Origin: Pseudorhizobium tarimense
Lineage (GTDB): Bacteria; Pseudomonadota; Alphaproteobacteria; Rhizobiales; Rhizobiaceae
Assembly (NCBI RefSeq): GCF_022968135.1
Contig: NZ_JALJRA010000023.1
Span: 1-62,732 of the forward strand
Reading direction: 5' to 3'
Length of the DNA: 62,732 bases
Shown: positions 54,530-62,732 of the stretch, piece after piece
Layout: each line of letters starts with the position of its first letter
Position numbering within the stretch: position 1 is the stretch's first letter
Notes under the pieces: model-generated
Databases searched by the model: none
Seen by the model: the letters and a program-made list of their open reading frames with translations, nothing else
Told to the model about the DNA's origin: nothing
Translations under genes and position numbers: made by a program

Positions 54530-55857
54530 CAGAGCCCCTCCTTCTCGCCTGGCGTCGCCGTATCAAGCTTCTTGCGCACCCGCTTCGGCTTCTCAGTACC
54601 TTCGCCCGCCGTTGCAGCATTGCTGGGCTTGCGTGCCGCGGGCTTCTTGGGCGCTGGCGTATCGGATGCCGCGACCGGCGCCGGATCCACGGCGGCGGCT
54701 GGCGCGACCGTTTCGCGAGCCGCATTGGCGGCCTCAACAAAATTTGGGTGCACCACCTTGCCCCCATGCGTCAGCATCGTCGCCTTGACCAGCTCATCCT
54801 CGGGATCGATCCGGACTTCCTTGCTCTCCTTGTCGACCATCGTCTCCAGGAACGCATAGAGGTTCTTGGCATAGAGAGCAGAGGCAGATGCTGCGACCCG
54901 GCCGGGCACATTGGCGTGACCGAGGATCTTGACGTCCTCGACCGTAACGATCTCGCCCTTCACCGACCCCTCGATATTGCCGCCCCGCTCCACCGCAAGG
55001 TCGACAGCAACGGAGCCCGGCTTCATCGAGGCGAGCATCGCCCGCGTCACGAGGCGGGGGGCCGGCCTTCCGGGGATGAGGGCGGTGGTGATGACGATGT
55101 CCTGCTTGGCGATGTGATCGGCAACCAGCGCCGCCTGCTTTGCCTGGTAGTCAGCAGACATCTGCTTGGCGTAGCCGCCGGCGGTCTCGGCCGCCTTGAA
55201 CTCGTCGTCTTCGACCGCAATGAACTTCGCGCCGAGCGACGCGACCTGCTCCTTCGCCGCCGGACGCACATCGGTGGCGGAAACAACGGCGCCAAGACGT
55301 CGTGCCGTGGCGATCGCCTGAAGGCCGGCAACGCCTGCGCCCATGACGAAGACCTTGGCGGCCGGAACCGTGCCGGCGGCCGTCATCATCATCGGCAGCG
55401 CCCGGCCATATTCGTGGGCCGCGTCAATAACAGCGCGGTAGCCGGCTAGGTTCGCCTGCGAGGACAGGACGTCCATCGACTGCGCGCGCGTGATCCGCGG
55501 CATCAGTTCCATGGCGAAACTGGTGAGCCCGGCCTCCGCCATCCGGGCAATATCGGCTTCGTTGCCGTAGGGGTCCATGCTGGCAAACACCGCCGCGCCG
55601 GACCTGTAAGAGGCTATCTCCTCGGGCTCGGGGCGATTCACCTTGAGGACGATGTCGGCAGAGGCGGCATCACCGGAACCGCCGATACGCGCCCCTGCCG
55701 CCTGGTAATCCGCATCCGGAATCCCGGATGCGATGCCGGCACCCGCTTCGATCACCACATCGAAGCCGAGCCCGGCAAGACGCTTCACCGTCTCCGCCGA
55801 GGCCGCAACCCGCTCTTCCCCCGCCCTCTCGCGAGGTACGAAAACCAACTTAGCCAA
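54529..55857 (-). CDS. pntA1: NAD(P) transhydrogenase, alpha-1 (NAD-binding) subunit
   Basis: A 442-residue soluble dI domain similar to alanine dehydrogenase. It starts AKLVFVPRERAGEERVAASA; the mobile-loop/NAD region is FVMGAGVAGLQAIATARRLG followed by VVSATDVRPAAKEQV. The last 70 residues are a low-complexity Ala/Pro/Lys tail longer than in most homologues (AAVDPAPVAASDTPAPKKPA). It is the first gene of pntA1-A2-B. Confidence 0.95.
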   Translation of the reverse strand: MAKLVFVPRERAGEERVAASAETVKRLAGLGFDVVIEAGAGIASGIPDADYQAAGARIGGSGDAASADIVLKVNRPEPEEIASYRSGAAVFASMDPYGNEADIARMAEAGLTSFAMELMPRITRAQSMDVLSSQANLAGYRAVIDAAHEYGRALPMMMTAAGTVPAAKVFVMGAGVAGLQAIATARRLGAVVSATDVRPAAKEQVASLGAKFIAVEDDEFKAAETAGGYAKQMSADYQAKQAALVADHIAKQDIVITTALIPGRPAPRLVTRAMLASMKPGSVAVDLAVERGGNIEGSVKGEIVTVEDVKILGHANVPGRVAASASALYAKNLYAFLETMVDKESKEVRIDPEDELVKATMLTHGGKVVHPNFVEAANAARETVAPAAAVDPAPVAASDTPAPKKPAARKPSNAATAGEGTEKPKRVRKKLDTATPGEKEGL

Positions 55858-55937
55858 GACACGCCCCTCCCCGTCTCTGCCCTCACAGGCACAACCGCGG
55901 TTGTGCCTGCCCTAATCGACTTAACCCGGCGCGCTGG

Positions 55938-56162
55938 TTAGCGAAGCAGGTAAATGCCGGCGGCGGAAAGGACGAGGAAGATGATCAGCGCGCCGAAGAA
56001 GCCGGCACCGCCGAAGAAACCGGCAGCCATCGCGATCATCAGCACCACGAGGTGCATCGTGCCCCACTTGGTGAGCGTCAGGAAGCCCTTATAGGTCTTC
56101 TCGTGCTCGGCGTAGTCCATCTGGGCGCCTGTTTCGACGGGGCCGCTGCTGTGGTTATCCAT
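55938..56162 (-). CDS. aa3-type cytochrome c oxidase subunit IV-like protein
   Basis: A 74-residue protein from ATG 56162 with GGGAGA upstream. The motif MDYAEHEKTYKGFLTLTKWG followed by two helices (TMHLVVLMIAMAAGFFGGAG and ALIIFLVLSAAGIYLL) is the bacterial aa3 oxidase subunit IV family. It often lies next to pnt genes in rhizobia, away from the main cox cluster. It is 80 bp upstream of pntA1 on the same strand. Confidence 0.88.
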   Translation of the reverse strand: MDNHSSGPVETGAQMDYAEHEKTYKGFLTLTKWGTMHLVVLMIAMAAGFFGGAGFFGALIIFLVLSAAGIYLLR

Positions 56163-56346
56163 GTATCGTCTCCCTTGCACGGCGCTGAGCCGCCGATCAA
56201 GCGCAGCAACGGCCGTCAAATACCTGATCTTGCCCGTCCCAAACCGTTCACCACGGCCGCTGAGGCATTGCTTCAGGCCTTACACAAAGCGGCCACAAAG
56301 CGCAATGGCGCCAAATGGCACAGGTGTTCGGTGCGGCCGGAACGTC

Positions 56347-57090
56347 TTAGGCTACGGCTCGCCTCTCCGTCGCCTGCGCAAAGCGCGCCGTCGGCAGAAT
56401 CGTCAGCGGCGCCATGCCGGCCATCGGCGACCGATCGAACATCAGCCGGCGCTCGTAGGACTCGGAATCGAAAAAGGCGTAACGCTTCATCAGTTTTGGA
56501 CGCACCTCCCTCGGACGCGAGGCCAGAAGGGTGAGTTCGAAGCCGTAGGTCTCGGTCATCGTCGGCGGCACGACCGTATCGGCATTGAAGACCCGACGAT
56601 AGAAAGCGGCATGTGCGGGACGAATGTGCTGAAGCACGCGGTCGGTGTCGAAATAGATGGCTGCCATGATGCTCGGCCGAAGTGTGAGATAGGAGATCGA
56701 CGGAAGTTCGCTGACCACATCGGGATCCGCCGCAAAGCGTGCAGGATCGATCAACGTCATACCGGCATCGAGAAACGCATTCACGGCCTCAGGGAAAATC
56801 CCGCTGGACTGGCATACCCGGTGATCTGGCGTCACGTGGTGAACACGCAACGTGCTGATCAGCTCTTCGTAGTAGTAGACACCGAAGACATAGGCCTGCC
56901 GATCAAAGTCAACCTCCTCCAGCATACTTACGGCAGACACGGGCAGCACGTCCCTGGCCTTGTAAGCTTTGTACCGGAGGGCCGCGATCGCTTCGAAATC
57001 TTCTTGATCTTCTATTCTGCGATACTCGATGTGATCGAGCACGTTGAGGAGCTTTTGGCTGAAGGTGCCTTCGGAAAGAATCTGATCCAT
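56347..57090 (-). CDS. FeeM-like N-acyl amino acid synthase (GNAT-fold)
   Basis: About 247 residues from ATG 57090. YRRIEDQEDFEAIAALRYKA, VFGVYYYEELISTLRVHHVT and ISYLTLRPSIMAAIYFDTDR fit the FeeM/autoinducer-synthase-like GNAT fold. Family members join acyl chains from acyl-ACP to an amino acid. No acyl-carrier protein gene is adjacent. It follows the GGDEF/EAL gene on the same strand by about 158 bp. This gene pair may be linked, but a shared function is only a suggestion. Confidence 0.72.
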   Translation of the reverse strand: MDQILSEGTFSQKLLNVLDHIEYRRIEDQEDFEAIAALRYKAYKARDVLPVSAVSMLEEVDFDRQAYVFGVYYYEELISTLRVHHVTPDHRVCQSSGIFPEAVNAFLDAGMTLIDPARFAADPDVVSELPSISYLTLRPSIMAAIYFDTDRVLQHIRPAHAAFYRRVFNADTVVPPTMTETYGFELTLLASRPREVRPKLMKRYAFFDSESYERRLMFDRSPMAGMAPLTILPTARFAQATERRAVA

Positions 57091-57248
57091 ATCAACGCAA
57101 TACCTGTGATGTTTACCAGGTATTAACGCTGATCGAGCCAGCCCAGGCAACGCTTGAAGTCTAGATTACCGAACTTCTAAAAGACATGGTTAACGGCAGA
57201 GAACGCGCGGAGCACTCTTCTTCTAGCGACCTCGTCAGGCGTACGCCC

Positions 57249-59519
57249 TCAGCCGGCGCCCCCAACTGCCTCCTTGCGCACCGAATTTTCAGATAGCAGT
57301 GTCACCAGTTCGGTGGGAGAGACGGGAGCTGAAAAGACATAACCTTGGATGACGTCAGCCAGGCCATACTTGTTGATGAGCGCAAGCTGCTGCTTTGTCT
57401 CGACGCCCTCCAGCACAACGGTGAGGCCAAGTTCCCGCGTCAATTGAACAATGCCGCGCAGAAGCTTCATCCGCTTCGACTGCATACCGATGTCTCTTAC
57501 AAATGCGCGGTCGATCTTGACGATATCTAGCGGAAGCGAGTCGAGATAGCTGAGGCTTGAAAAGCCGGTGCCGAAGTCGTCAATTGAGATCGTTACGCCG
57601 ATGCTCCGCAGCCGCTCCAGGATGGTGCAGACCGCCGCCGGATCATCCATGAAGAAGCTTTCGGTAACTTCGACATGCAGCCGCTGCGCCGGTAGCTTGT
57701 GTTCTTCGAGAGCTTCCGTGACCCACCCTACAACGTCGGCGCTTCTGAGGTCGTGAACCGAGAGGTTGACGGAAACGGCGACGGGTTCCGGCCAGGAGGC
57801 GCAGTCCCGACAGGCCTGATCCATCACATATCGGCTGATCTCGGAGACGATACCCATGTCCTCTGCGAGAGGCACGAAGATGTTTGGAGCGATCGGCCCC
57901 TTCTGCGGATGCGTCCACCTCACCAGCGCTTCGCAGCTTTCCACCGCAGAGCCATCAGGCAGGTACATCGGCTGATAGACCACGGTAAGCTGCTTGTCGC
58001 GCAGAGCCTGCCGCAGATCGGCGCGCAACCGCTGCCCCTCGAAGTAGATCGCATCCATTTCCGGAAGGAAGCAACTCAGGGCACCATTGCCCTTCAGCTT
58101 GGAATCGTTGAGAGCAAGGTCCGCCTTGATCTCCCACTGCTCCATCGAAAGCTCGTGGTTCGGAAGCAGGACGTATCCGCCGTTAACGCTGACGGAAAGA
58201 CTGTGATCGTCGACGGAATAGGAGCCCTGAACGGCCGCGTGCAGGCTGCTGGCTTCGCCAAAGAGGTCAAGTTCAGCGTCGCCAGTAATAAGAATGGCAA
58301 AACGGTCACCGATCATACGCGCGATGACGAACCGGTGTGCCGAGACCGATGACAGCCTTCTTGCCACCTCTTGCAGGAGGCCGTCGCCGACCCTGTGACC
58401 GCGTACGTCGTTGACATGCCGGAACCCCTCTACGTCGAGGAGCAGCAGACATGCCTGGTCTGATCCCCTGCTCAGCCGCTCCCTGCACAACTCTCTGAAA
58501 TAGTGGGCGTTCGGCAGGCCCGTCAACGCGTCATATCGGGCCATGTACCGGATCTTTTCGTCGGCAATGAAGCGCGCTGTGACGTCCTCGAATACGACGA
58601 CGATACCGCCTTCGGACCGACGACTGACTGTGAAGTTGATGTAGGAATCATCCGGCAGTTGGACCAAGGCCTCAGCGAAGCGTTCCTCCTCTGCCCGCTC
58701 CATCGCAGTGCGAAGCTGGCCTATGCCGCTTCCGAGGCTCCGCTTGAGCAGCGGCAAGAGCGTCTGGCCCTCAAGCCTGCCGTCGTCCTGGAGTTTGAGG
58801 AGGTCAGGCGCGCGCCTGTTTGCAACCTGGACGACCCCTTCGCGATCAGCCATGATGAGCCCGTGGGAAATGGTCTTCAACGCCACGTCGAAGCGGTCGA
58901 CAAGCCGGGCAAGCTCACGGGAAGCCAGGACGTTGCGATAGAGGAAATCCCGAACGCCAGTCGCCATGGAACGGGTGGTAAGCCCGAACGGGACAAGTAG
59001 CAGCGACATCAGGATGAGATGGATCTGCTGGGTGAAGAGACATGCGAGAATGATCGGAACGCAGCATCCGAGCGTCTGGAGGGAAACCGCAAGCGGTGAC
59101 CCGAAGTTGCGGCCAACGATTGAAACCATGGATGCCATCGTCACGGCGATGCACATGAACGACACGTAAGGGTCGCGAAGAACGACGACCGCATATCCGC
59201 TGGCGATGCCCAGAAGCAGCGCGGTGGCAGCCGCCCCATAGACATAGCTGACCTCCCATCGAACGATGTCGCGGAACGAGAGCAACGTCTTCTCGGTCCT
59301 GTCGAAACGGCGGAACCAATAGAGCCGGTATGCGAAAACAGATGCGAAGACGGCTGCGAGCCAAAGATAAAAGTTCGCTTGCGAGTATCCGTAGACAATG
59401 AAGCACGACAGGATATGGACGACCATACCTGTGAAAAGCGTACCGCGATTTCCAAACAGCGAGCTGACGAAGGACAGATAGACATCTGTCGGCAGCGTCC
59501 CCGCTTCGTGCGCCTTCAT
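57249..59519 (-). CDS. Membrane GGDEF/EAL protein with degenerate GGDEF, probable c-di-GMP phosphodiesterase
   Basis: About 756 residues from ATG 59519 (AAGGGC upstream); ATG 59546 adds nine residues. Five or so helices fill residues 20-190 (GTLFTGMVVHILSCFIVYGY and others), then a PAS-like segment (ISHGLIMADREGVVQVANRR), a GGDEF-family domain (ARYDALTGLPNAHYFRELC) whose signature reads IGDRF instead of GGDEF, and a C-terminal EAL domain with SCEALVRWTHP, VEVTESFF, DDFGTGFSSLSYLD and KIDRAFV. Cyclase activity is unlikely; the EAL catalytic residues look complete, so it should hydrolyse c-di-GMP, possibly controlled by GTP binding. Confidence 0.92.
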   Translation of the reverse strand: MKAHEAGTLPTDVYLSFVSSLFGNRGTLFTGMVVHILSCFIVYGYSQANFYLWLAAVFASVFAYRLYWFRRFDRTEKTLLSFRDIVRWEVSYVYGAAATALLLGIASGYAVVVLRDPYVSFMCIAVTMASMVSIVGRNFGSPLAVSLQTLGCCVPIILACLFTQQIHLILMSLLLVPFGLTTRSMATGVRDFLYRNVLASRELARLVDRFDVALKTISHGLIMADREGVVQVANRRAPDLLKLQDDGRLEGQTLLPLLKRSLGSGIGQLRTAMERAEEERFAEALVQLPDDSYINFTVSRRSEGGIVVVFEDVTARFIADEKIRYMARYDALTGLPNAHYFRELCRERLSRGSDQACLLLLDVEGFRHVNDVRGHRVGDGLLQEVARRLSSVSAHRFVIARMIGDRFAILITGDAELDLFGEASSLHAAVQGSYSVDDHSLSVSVNGGYVLLPNHELSMEQWEIKADLALNDSKLKGNGALSCFLPEMDAIYFEGQRLRADLRQALRDKQLTVVYQPMYLPDGSAVESCEALVRWTHPQKGPIAPNIFVPLAEDMGIVSEISRYVMDQACRDCASWPEPVAVSVNLSVHDLRSADVVGWVTEALEEHKLPAQRLHVEVTESFFMDDPAAVCTILERLRSIGVTISIDDFGTGFSSLSYLDSLPLDIVKIDRAFVRDIGMQSKRMKLLRGIVQLTRELGLTVVLEGVETKQQLALINKYGLADVIQGYVFSAPVSPTELVTLLSENSVRKEAVGGAG

Positions 59520-59771
59520 GGGGCTTGCCCTTTGTTTCGGCGGCATTCTGGCCGGAACCCATTAATTTTTAGGTGCATCCAATATTGAGCCCCTGAGACC
59601 TTGGGGGTTTTTCACGTCTTGCTTAACAACTCTCAAAAGTCATGCCCCTAGAACCCATAGCATCACAGCAGACTGGAGGGGAGTTGTGCAACGCAGACTT
59701 AAAGCCTTCGCCAGCCCCCCGCCCGGATGCGGCCTTAGCGGCGAAAGACGGCGACACTGGGTCACAACCCC

Positions 59772-59813
59772 CAGAAATCAAGCGTGATTGGCTTGTCGGA
59801 CAATTGATTTCTG
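59772..59813. promoter_or_regulatory. Nested inverted repeats upstream of the TRAP transporter genes
   Basis: CAGAAATCAA (59772-59781) and TTGATTTCTG (59804-59813) are perfect ten-base arms. Between them TTGTCGGACAA (59793-59803) is itself a palindrome about one base and resembles operators of FCD-type GntR regulators. They lie 107-148 bp before dctQ in a 400-bp spacer shared with the divergent GGDEF/EAL gene. A CCCC/GGGG hairpin plus T run at 59590-59612 is the only other feature seen in the spacer. Confidence 0.5.
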
Positions 59814-59919
59814 TCCCGCCAGTCAATACACCTCGCCAGCAAACAAGCGAGCTCGGCGACTGCAGTCCCTGTCCCTTCTCAGTGGCGGGATCGTGGCAGA
59901 GGCCGACAGGAGGGGAAAA

Positions 59920-60480
59920 ATGGCTGCGCTGCTCGCGCTGACGCGCGTGATCGATGCCGTGACCACGGCAATAGGGAAATCCGTTTCATGGCTTCTGCTG
60001 GCCGCTGTCTTGATCAGCGCCGGCAATGCCATCCTGCGCAAGGCGTTGGACATGTCGTCCAATGCCTGGCTGGAGGTGCAGTGGTATCTGTTCGGCACGG
60101 TCTTCATGCTGGCCGCAGCCTATGCCTTGCTGAAGAACGAGCATGTCCGCATCGACATTCTGTCCTCCAGCTGGAGCAAGCGGACGCGCGACATCATCGA
60201 CCTCCTCCTGCACATCATTTTCCTCGTTCCCTTCGCCGCTCTAATGGCCTATCTCGCCTGGCCCTGGTTCTGGCTGTCGTTCAATTCCGGCGAGGTATCC
60301 TCCAATGCCGGCGGCCTCACCATCTGGCCGGCCAAGCTGGTGGTTCTCCTGGGCTTCATCCTGCTTCTGCTGCAGGCCTTCTCCGAGATCATCAAGCGCT
60401 ATGCCGTCATCACAGGCCGGATCGAGGATCCTCGCCACGACACGGCCGGCGAGATGCCGCCTGCGGCAACGGAGGTCTGA
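59920..60480 (+). CDS. dctQ: TRAP transporter small permease subunit
   Basis: About 186 residues from ATG 59920 with AGGAGGGGAAAA upstream; longer in-frame starts are rejected. Four helices in the DctQ pattern: SWLLLAAVLISAGNAILRKA, EVQWYLFGTVFMLAAAYALL with the family motif NEHVRIDIL, then FLVPFAALMAYLAWPWFWLS and KLVVLLGFILLLLQAFSEII. It resembles the mannitol/chloroaromatic (FcbT2) class. It lies three bp before the large permease gene. No solute-binding-protein gene is in the window. Confidence 0.93.
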   Translation: MAALLALTRVIDAVTTAIGKSVSWLLLAAVLISAGNAILRKALDMSSNAWLEVQWYLFGTVFMLAAAYALLKNEHVRIDILSSSWSKRTRDIIDLLLHIIFLVPFAALMAYLAWPWFWLSFNSGEVSSNAGGLTIWPAKLVVLLGFILLLLQAFSEIIKRYAVITGRIEDPRHDTAGEMPPAATEV

Positions 60481-60483
60481 CGC

Positions 60484-62454
60484 GTGATTGATTTCATTGC
60501 CCACAACCTGCCGCTGGTGATGTTCTCCAGCGTCATGCTGCTGCTGCTGCTCGGCTATCCCGTTGCGTTCACGCTGGCGGCCGGCGGTCTGATCTACTTC
60601 GTTCTCGGCGTCGAGCTTTCGGCGATCTCGCCGGAGATCCGGCTGTTCTGGCCGCTCCTGCAGTCGCATCCGGAACGCATCTACGGCATCATGTACAATG
60701 ATACGCTGCTGGCGATCCCGTTCTTCACCTTCATGGGGATCATCCTGGAGCGGTCGCGCATGGCGGAGGACCTGCTCGACACGATCGGCCAGCTCTTCGG
60801 CTCGGTTCGTGGTGGCCTCGCCTATGCAGTCATCCTCGTCGGTGCGCTGCTCGGTGCGACGACCGGCGTCGTCGCCGCATCGGTCATGGCCATGGGCCTC
60901 ATCTCGCTGCCGATCATGATGCGCTACGGCTATAACCGTCCGCTGGTCTCCGGCACGATCGCCGCATCCGGCACGCTGGCGCAGATCGTGCCGCCGTCGC
61001 TTGTCCTGATCGTCATGGCCGACCAGCTCGGCCGTTCCGTCGGCGACATGTATGTCGGCGCGCTCTATCCGGCGCTGATGATCGTCGGCAGCTACTGCCT
61101 CTACATCTTTGCCGTCACGATGATCAAACCGCAATGGGCGCCCGCCCTTCCCATGGAAGCGCGTACTCTCGGAAACGGCATCACCTCGCTCCTCGTGATG
61201 ATGGCAATCGCTGTGGGTCTCTACTACCTCGGCCTGCACGTGCTCTTCACCGGCATTCAGTCGCCGGAATGGCAGCTGGTCTCGGCCATGGCGTTTGCCG
61301 TCATCGCCGTTTACCTAGTCGCCCTCGTCAACAGCCGCGTCGAGAAGAAGCTGATCTCTCGGCTTGCCGAGCAGGTCATCATCGTCCTGGTGCCGCCGCT
61401 GGCGCTGATCTTCCTCGTGCTCGGCACGATCTTCCTCGGCATTGCAACGCCGACGGAAGGCGGCGCCATGGGCGCGACGGGTGCCCTGCTGCTGGCGCTC
61501 GCCAAGGGCCGATTGAGCTTCGGCACGGTCAAGAACGCGCTCGACGCGACGACGAAGCTTTCCGCCTTCGTCATGATGATCCTCATCGGCGCACGCGTCT
61601 TCGGTCTCACCTTCTACGGCATCAACGGAAACGTCTGGATCGAGGAACTGCTGCTGGCCCTGCCCGGCGGCGAATACGGCTTCCTCGTGGTGGTGACGAT
61701 CATCGTCTTCATCCTCGGCTGCTTCCTCGATTTCTTCGAGATCGCCTTCATCATCGTGCCGCTTCTGGCGCCGGTCGCGGAAGCGCACGGGATTGACCTC
61801 GTCTGGTTCGGGATCATTCTCGGCATCAACCTGCAGACCTCGTTCCTGACGCCGCCCTTCGGCTTCTCGCTGTTCTTCCTGCGGTCGATTGCGCCGGTCG
61901 CGCCATGGCTGGACAAGGTGACGGGCAAGACGATGCCCGCCGTAAAGACCACCGAGATCTACAAAGGCGTCTTCCCCTATATCGTCATCCAGTTCGCGAT
62001 GATCCTGGTGGTGATCTTCTTCCCCGGTCTGGTCATGCACTACAAGACGGATACGCCGAGCATGGATCCAGCCGACGTGCAGATCGAGATCCCGGGCTTT
62101 GGCGGCGCAGGCGGCCTGACCCTGCCGCCGATGGGAGGACAGGGAGGCGGATCGAGCGCTCCGCCGGCCATGGGGCTCCCGCCGCTCAACCTGGGCGGTG
62201 AGCAGCAGCCGAGCTCGGGCGGAACCGCACCGGCCGCTCCGCCGGCCTTCGGTCTGCCGCCGCTGAACCTCGGCGGCGAACAGCCGGCGGCATTCCCTGC
62301 CCCGGCAGCACCGGCCGAGCCGACCACCCCGCCAGCATCGCCCGCATTCGGCCTCCCTCCGCTGGAGGGGCTTCCGGGCCAGCCGGCGCAGCAGACAGAA
62401 CCGGCGCCGCAAGCCCTGCCGGGCCTCAGCCAGCCGCCGCCAATCAACCAGTAA
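60484..62454 (+). CDS. dctM: TRAP transporter large permease subunit with Pro/Gly-rich repeat tail
   Basis: A 656-residue protein starting at ATT/ATG-type codon region GTGATTGATTTC (GTG 60484). The DctM core of about 12 helices has LLGATTGVVAASVMAMGLIS, SGTLAQIVPPSLVLIVMADQ, GIATPTEGGAMGATGALLLA and LGINLQTSFLTPPFGFSLFF. It resembles the mannitol/chloroaromatic class, which carries inserted helices. Residues about 525-656 are an unusual tail without helices, with three copies of a FGLPPL-centred repeat (GLPPLNLGGEQ twice, then FGLPPLEGLPGQ). The imported substrate is probably an organic acid. Confidence 0.92.
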   Translation: MIDFIAHNLPLVMFSSVMLLLLLGYPVAFTLAAGGLIYFVLGVELSAISPEIRLFWPLLQSHPERIYGIMYNDTLLAIPFFTFMGIILERSRMAEDLLDTIGQLFGSVRGGLAYAVILVGALLGATTGVVAASVMAMGLISLPIMMRYGYNRPLVSGTIAASGTLAQIVPPSLVLIVMADQLGRSVGDMYVGALYPALMIVGSYCLYIFAVTMIKPQWAPALPMEARTLGNGITSLLVMMAIAVGLYYLGLHVLFTGIQSPEWQLVSAMAFAVIAVYLVALVNSRVEKKLISRLAEQVIIVLVPPLALIFLVLGTIFLGIATPTEGGAMGATGALLLALAKGRLSFGTVKNALDATTKLSAFVMMILIGARVFGLTFYGINGNVWIEELLLALPGGEYGFLVVVTIIVFILGCFLDFFEIAFIIVPLLAPVAEAHGIDLVWFGIILGINLQTSFLTPPFGFSLFFLRSIAPVAPWLDKVTGKTMPAVKTTEIYKGVFPYIVIQFAMILVVIFFPGLVMHYKTDTPSMDPADVQIEIPGFGGAGGLTLPPMGGQGGGSSAPPAMGLPPLNLGGEQQPSSGGTAPAAPPAFGLPPLNLGGEQPAAFPAPAAPAEPTTPPASPAFGLPPLEGLPGQPAQQTEPAPQALPGLSQPPPINQ

Positions 62455-62500
62455 AGCGCCAAAAGGCCCCTGCCGAAAACAGGCTGTGTGGAAACTGAAT

Positions 62501-62527
62501 GGAGGCTCCGGTTTAACCGGGGCCTCC
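62501..62527. repeat. Hairpin repeat, copy 1
   Basis: GGAGGC...GCCTCC with inner CCGGTTTAACCGG forms a near-perfect hairpin 47 bp after the dctM stop codon. Its first 26 bases are identical to copy 2 at 62657-62682. No T tract follows, so it is a weak terminator or an mRNA-end hairpin. Confidence 0.75.
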
Positions 62528-62656
62528 AGCTTGATGACAAACCCCCGCCCCACCTTCTCAAGGACCAAGATTCACGGAACGTCTCTGAATCGAAAAGAGA
62601 ACGGATCGGAGTCGAAGTAGCGCCAGCAAAGGCAAAGAGGACTTTGTCAGCAGTCT

Positions 62657-62682
62657 GGAGGCTCCGGTTTAACCGGGGCCTC
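62657..62682. repeat. Hairpin repeat, copy 2, likely terminator
   Basis: Same 26 bases as copy 1, 156 bp further on. Here the hairpin is followed by TCTTTTGG, so it can terminate plus-strand transcripts from dctM, and it lies directly beyond the stop codon of the minus-strand partial gene. The bases between copies (62528-62656) show no gene. Confidence 0.72.
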
Positions 62683-62690
62683 TTTTGGTT

Positions 62691-62732
62691 TCAGGCGGCG
62701 GCGGTGCGGATGTTGATGGCCCGGGCATCCAT
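62691..62732 (-). CDS. C-terminal end of an unidentified gene (runs off window)
   Basis: The reverse strand at the window edge is open and reads MDARAINIRTAAA then TGA. Hairpin copy 2 directly beyond the stop codon fits the end of a gene. Only 13 codons are visible and no family is recognised. It could also be chance. Confidence 0.35.
   Translation of the reverse strand: MDARAINIRTAAA

Noticed and set aside
59590..59612. CCCC/GGGG hairpin with T run as the terminator of a small RNA
   Set aside because: The stem is only four to five base pairs and no upstream plus-strand transcript is apparent; it lies just outside the divergent GGDEF/EAL start.

Overview
The window is a GC-rich, densely coded chromosomal segment of an alphaproteobacterium, almost certainly a member of the Rhizobiaceae (Sinorhizobium/Rhizobium/Agrobacterium/Shinella group; genus not resolved). 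The evidence is the gene content and order: galU, lytic transglycosylase, gltD/gltB, ibpA-type hsp20 with a ROSE-type leader, lysophospholipase, hisN/suhB-like phosphatase, an MmgR/suhB-family small RNA, N-formylglutamate amidohydrolase, cpdR and tRNA-Val. Further support comes from a glgP-glgB-glgC-glgA-pgm operon, a three-gene pnt transhydrogenase and a heterotetrameric sarcosine oxidase operon.

Layout. 1-2824: galU start (partial), a secreted murein transglycosylase and a DUF459 SGNH-fold protein. 2840-9748 (minus strand): glutamate synthase, with a VapBC toxin-antitoxin module lying between gltB and gltD and a 29-bp palindromic operator. 10123-16506: threonine aldolase, an amidase-like protein, hsp20 with RNA thermometer, a candidate new sRNA, lipase, hisN, MmgR-like sRNA, N-formylglutamate amidohydrolase, cpdR and tRNA-Val(GAC). 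16655-20233: a predicted outer-membrane protein, a DUF1328 membrane peptide, a badly frameshifted DUF1003 pseudogene and manC. 20332-24009: a TetR-HlyD-ABC ATPase-ABC permease efflux operon. 24118-28712: circularly permuted ATP-grasp/alpha-E protein, transglutaminase and a TadG-like von Willebrand protein.

28927-40326 is the glycogen operon glgP-glgB-glgC-glgA-pgm-(GFA-family)-glgX. 40408-42448: a MaoC hydratase with PhaR-like motifs upstream, cyclopropane fatty acid synthase, a DUF2332 gene stub and a small membrane protein. 42465-47625 (minus): sarcosine oxidase soxB-soxD-soxA-soxG. 47795-52583: a DoxX pseudogene, a quinone-oxidoreductase-like protein, rpsU, a TPR lipoprotein, an LLM flavin oxidoreductase, and a second toxin-antitoxin locus whose toxin is frameshifted. 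52705-56162 (minus): pntA1-pntA2-pntB and an aa3-oxidase subunit IV-like protein. 56347-59519 (minus): a FeeM-like N-acyltransferase and a GGDEF/EAL protein with a ruined GGDEF motif. 59920-62454: TRAP transporter small and large permeases, the latter with a repeated Pro/Gly-rich tail. The window ends in two copies of a hairpin repeat and the tail of another gene.

A carbon-storage theme links several parts: glycogen synthesis and breakdown, an MmgR-like sRNA (the named S. meliloti RNA limits polyhydroxybutyrate granules) and three sites resembling the PhaR operator CTGC-N3-GCAG. I see no CRISPR array, insertion sequence, prophage or obvious large undescribed defence system. The least understood material is the ATP-grasp/alpha-E/transglutaminase cassette, the three-hairpin sRNA candidate at 12730-12820, the truncated DUF2332/small membrane protein pair, and the run of decayed genes (DUF1003, DoxX, vapC, DUF2332).
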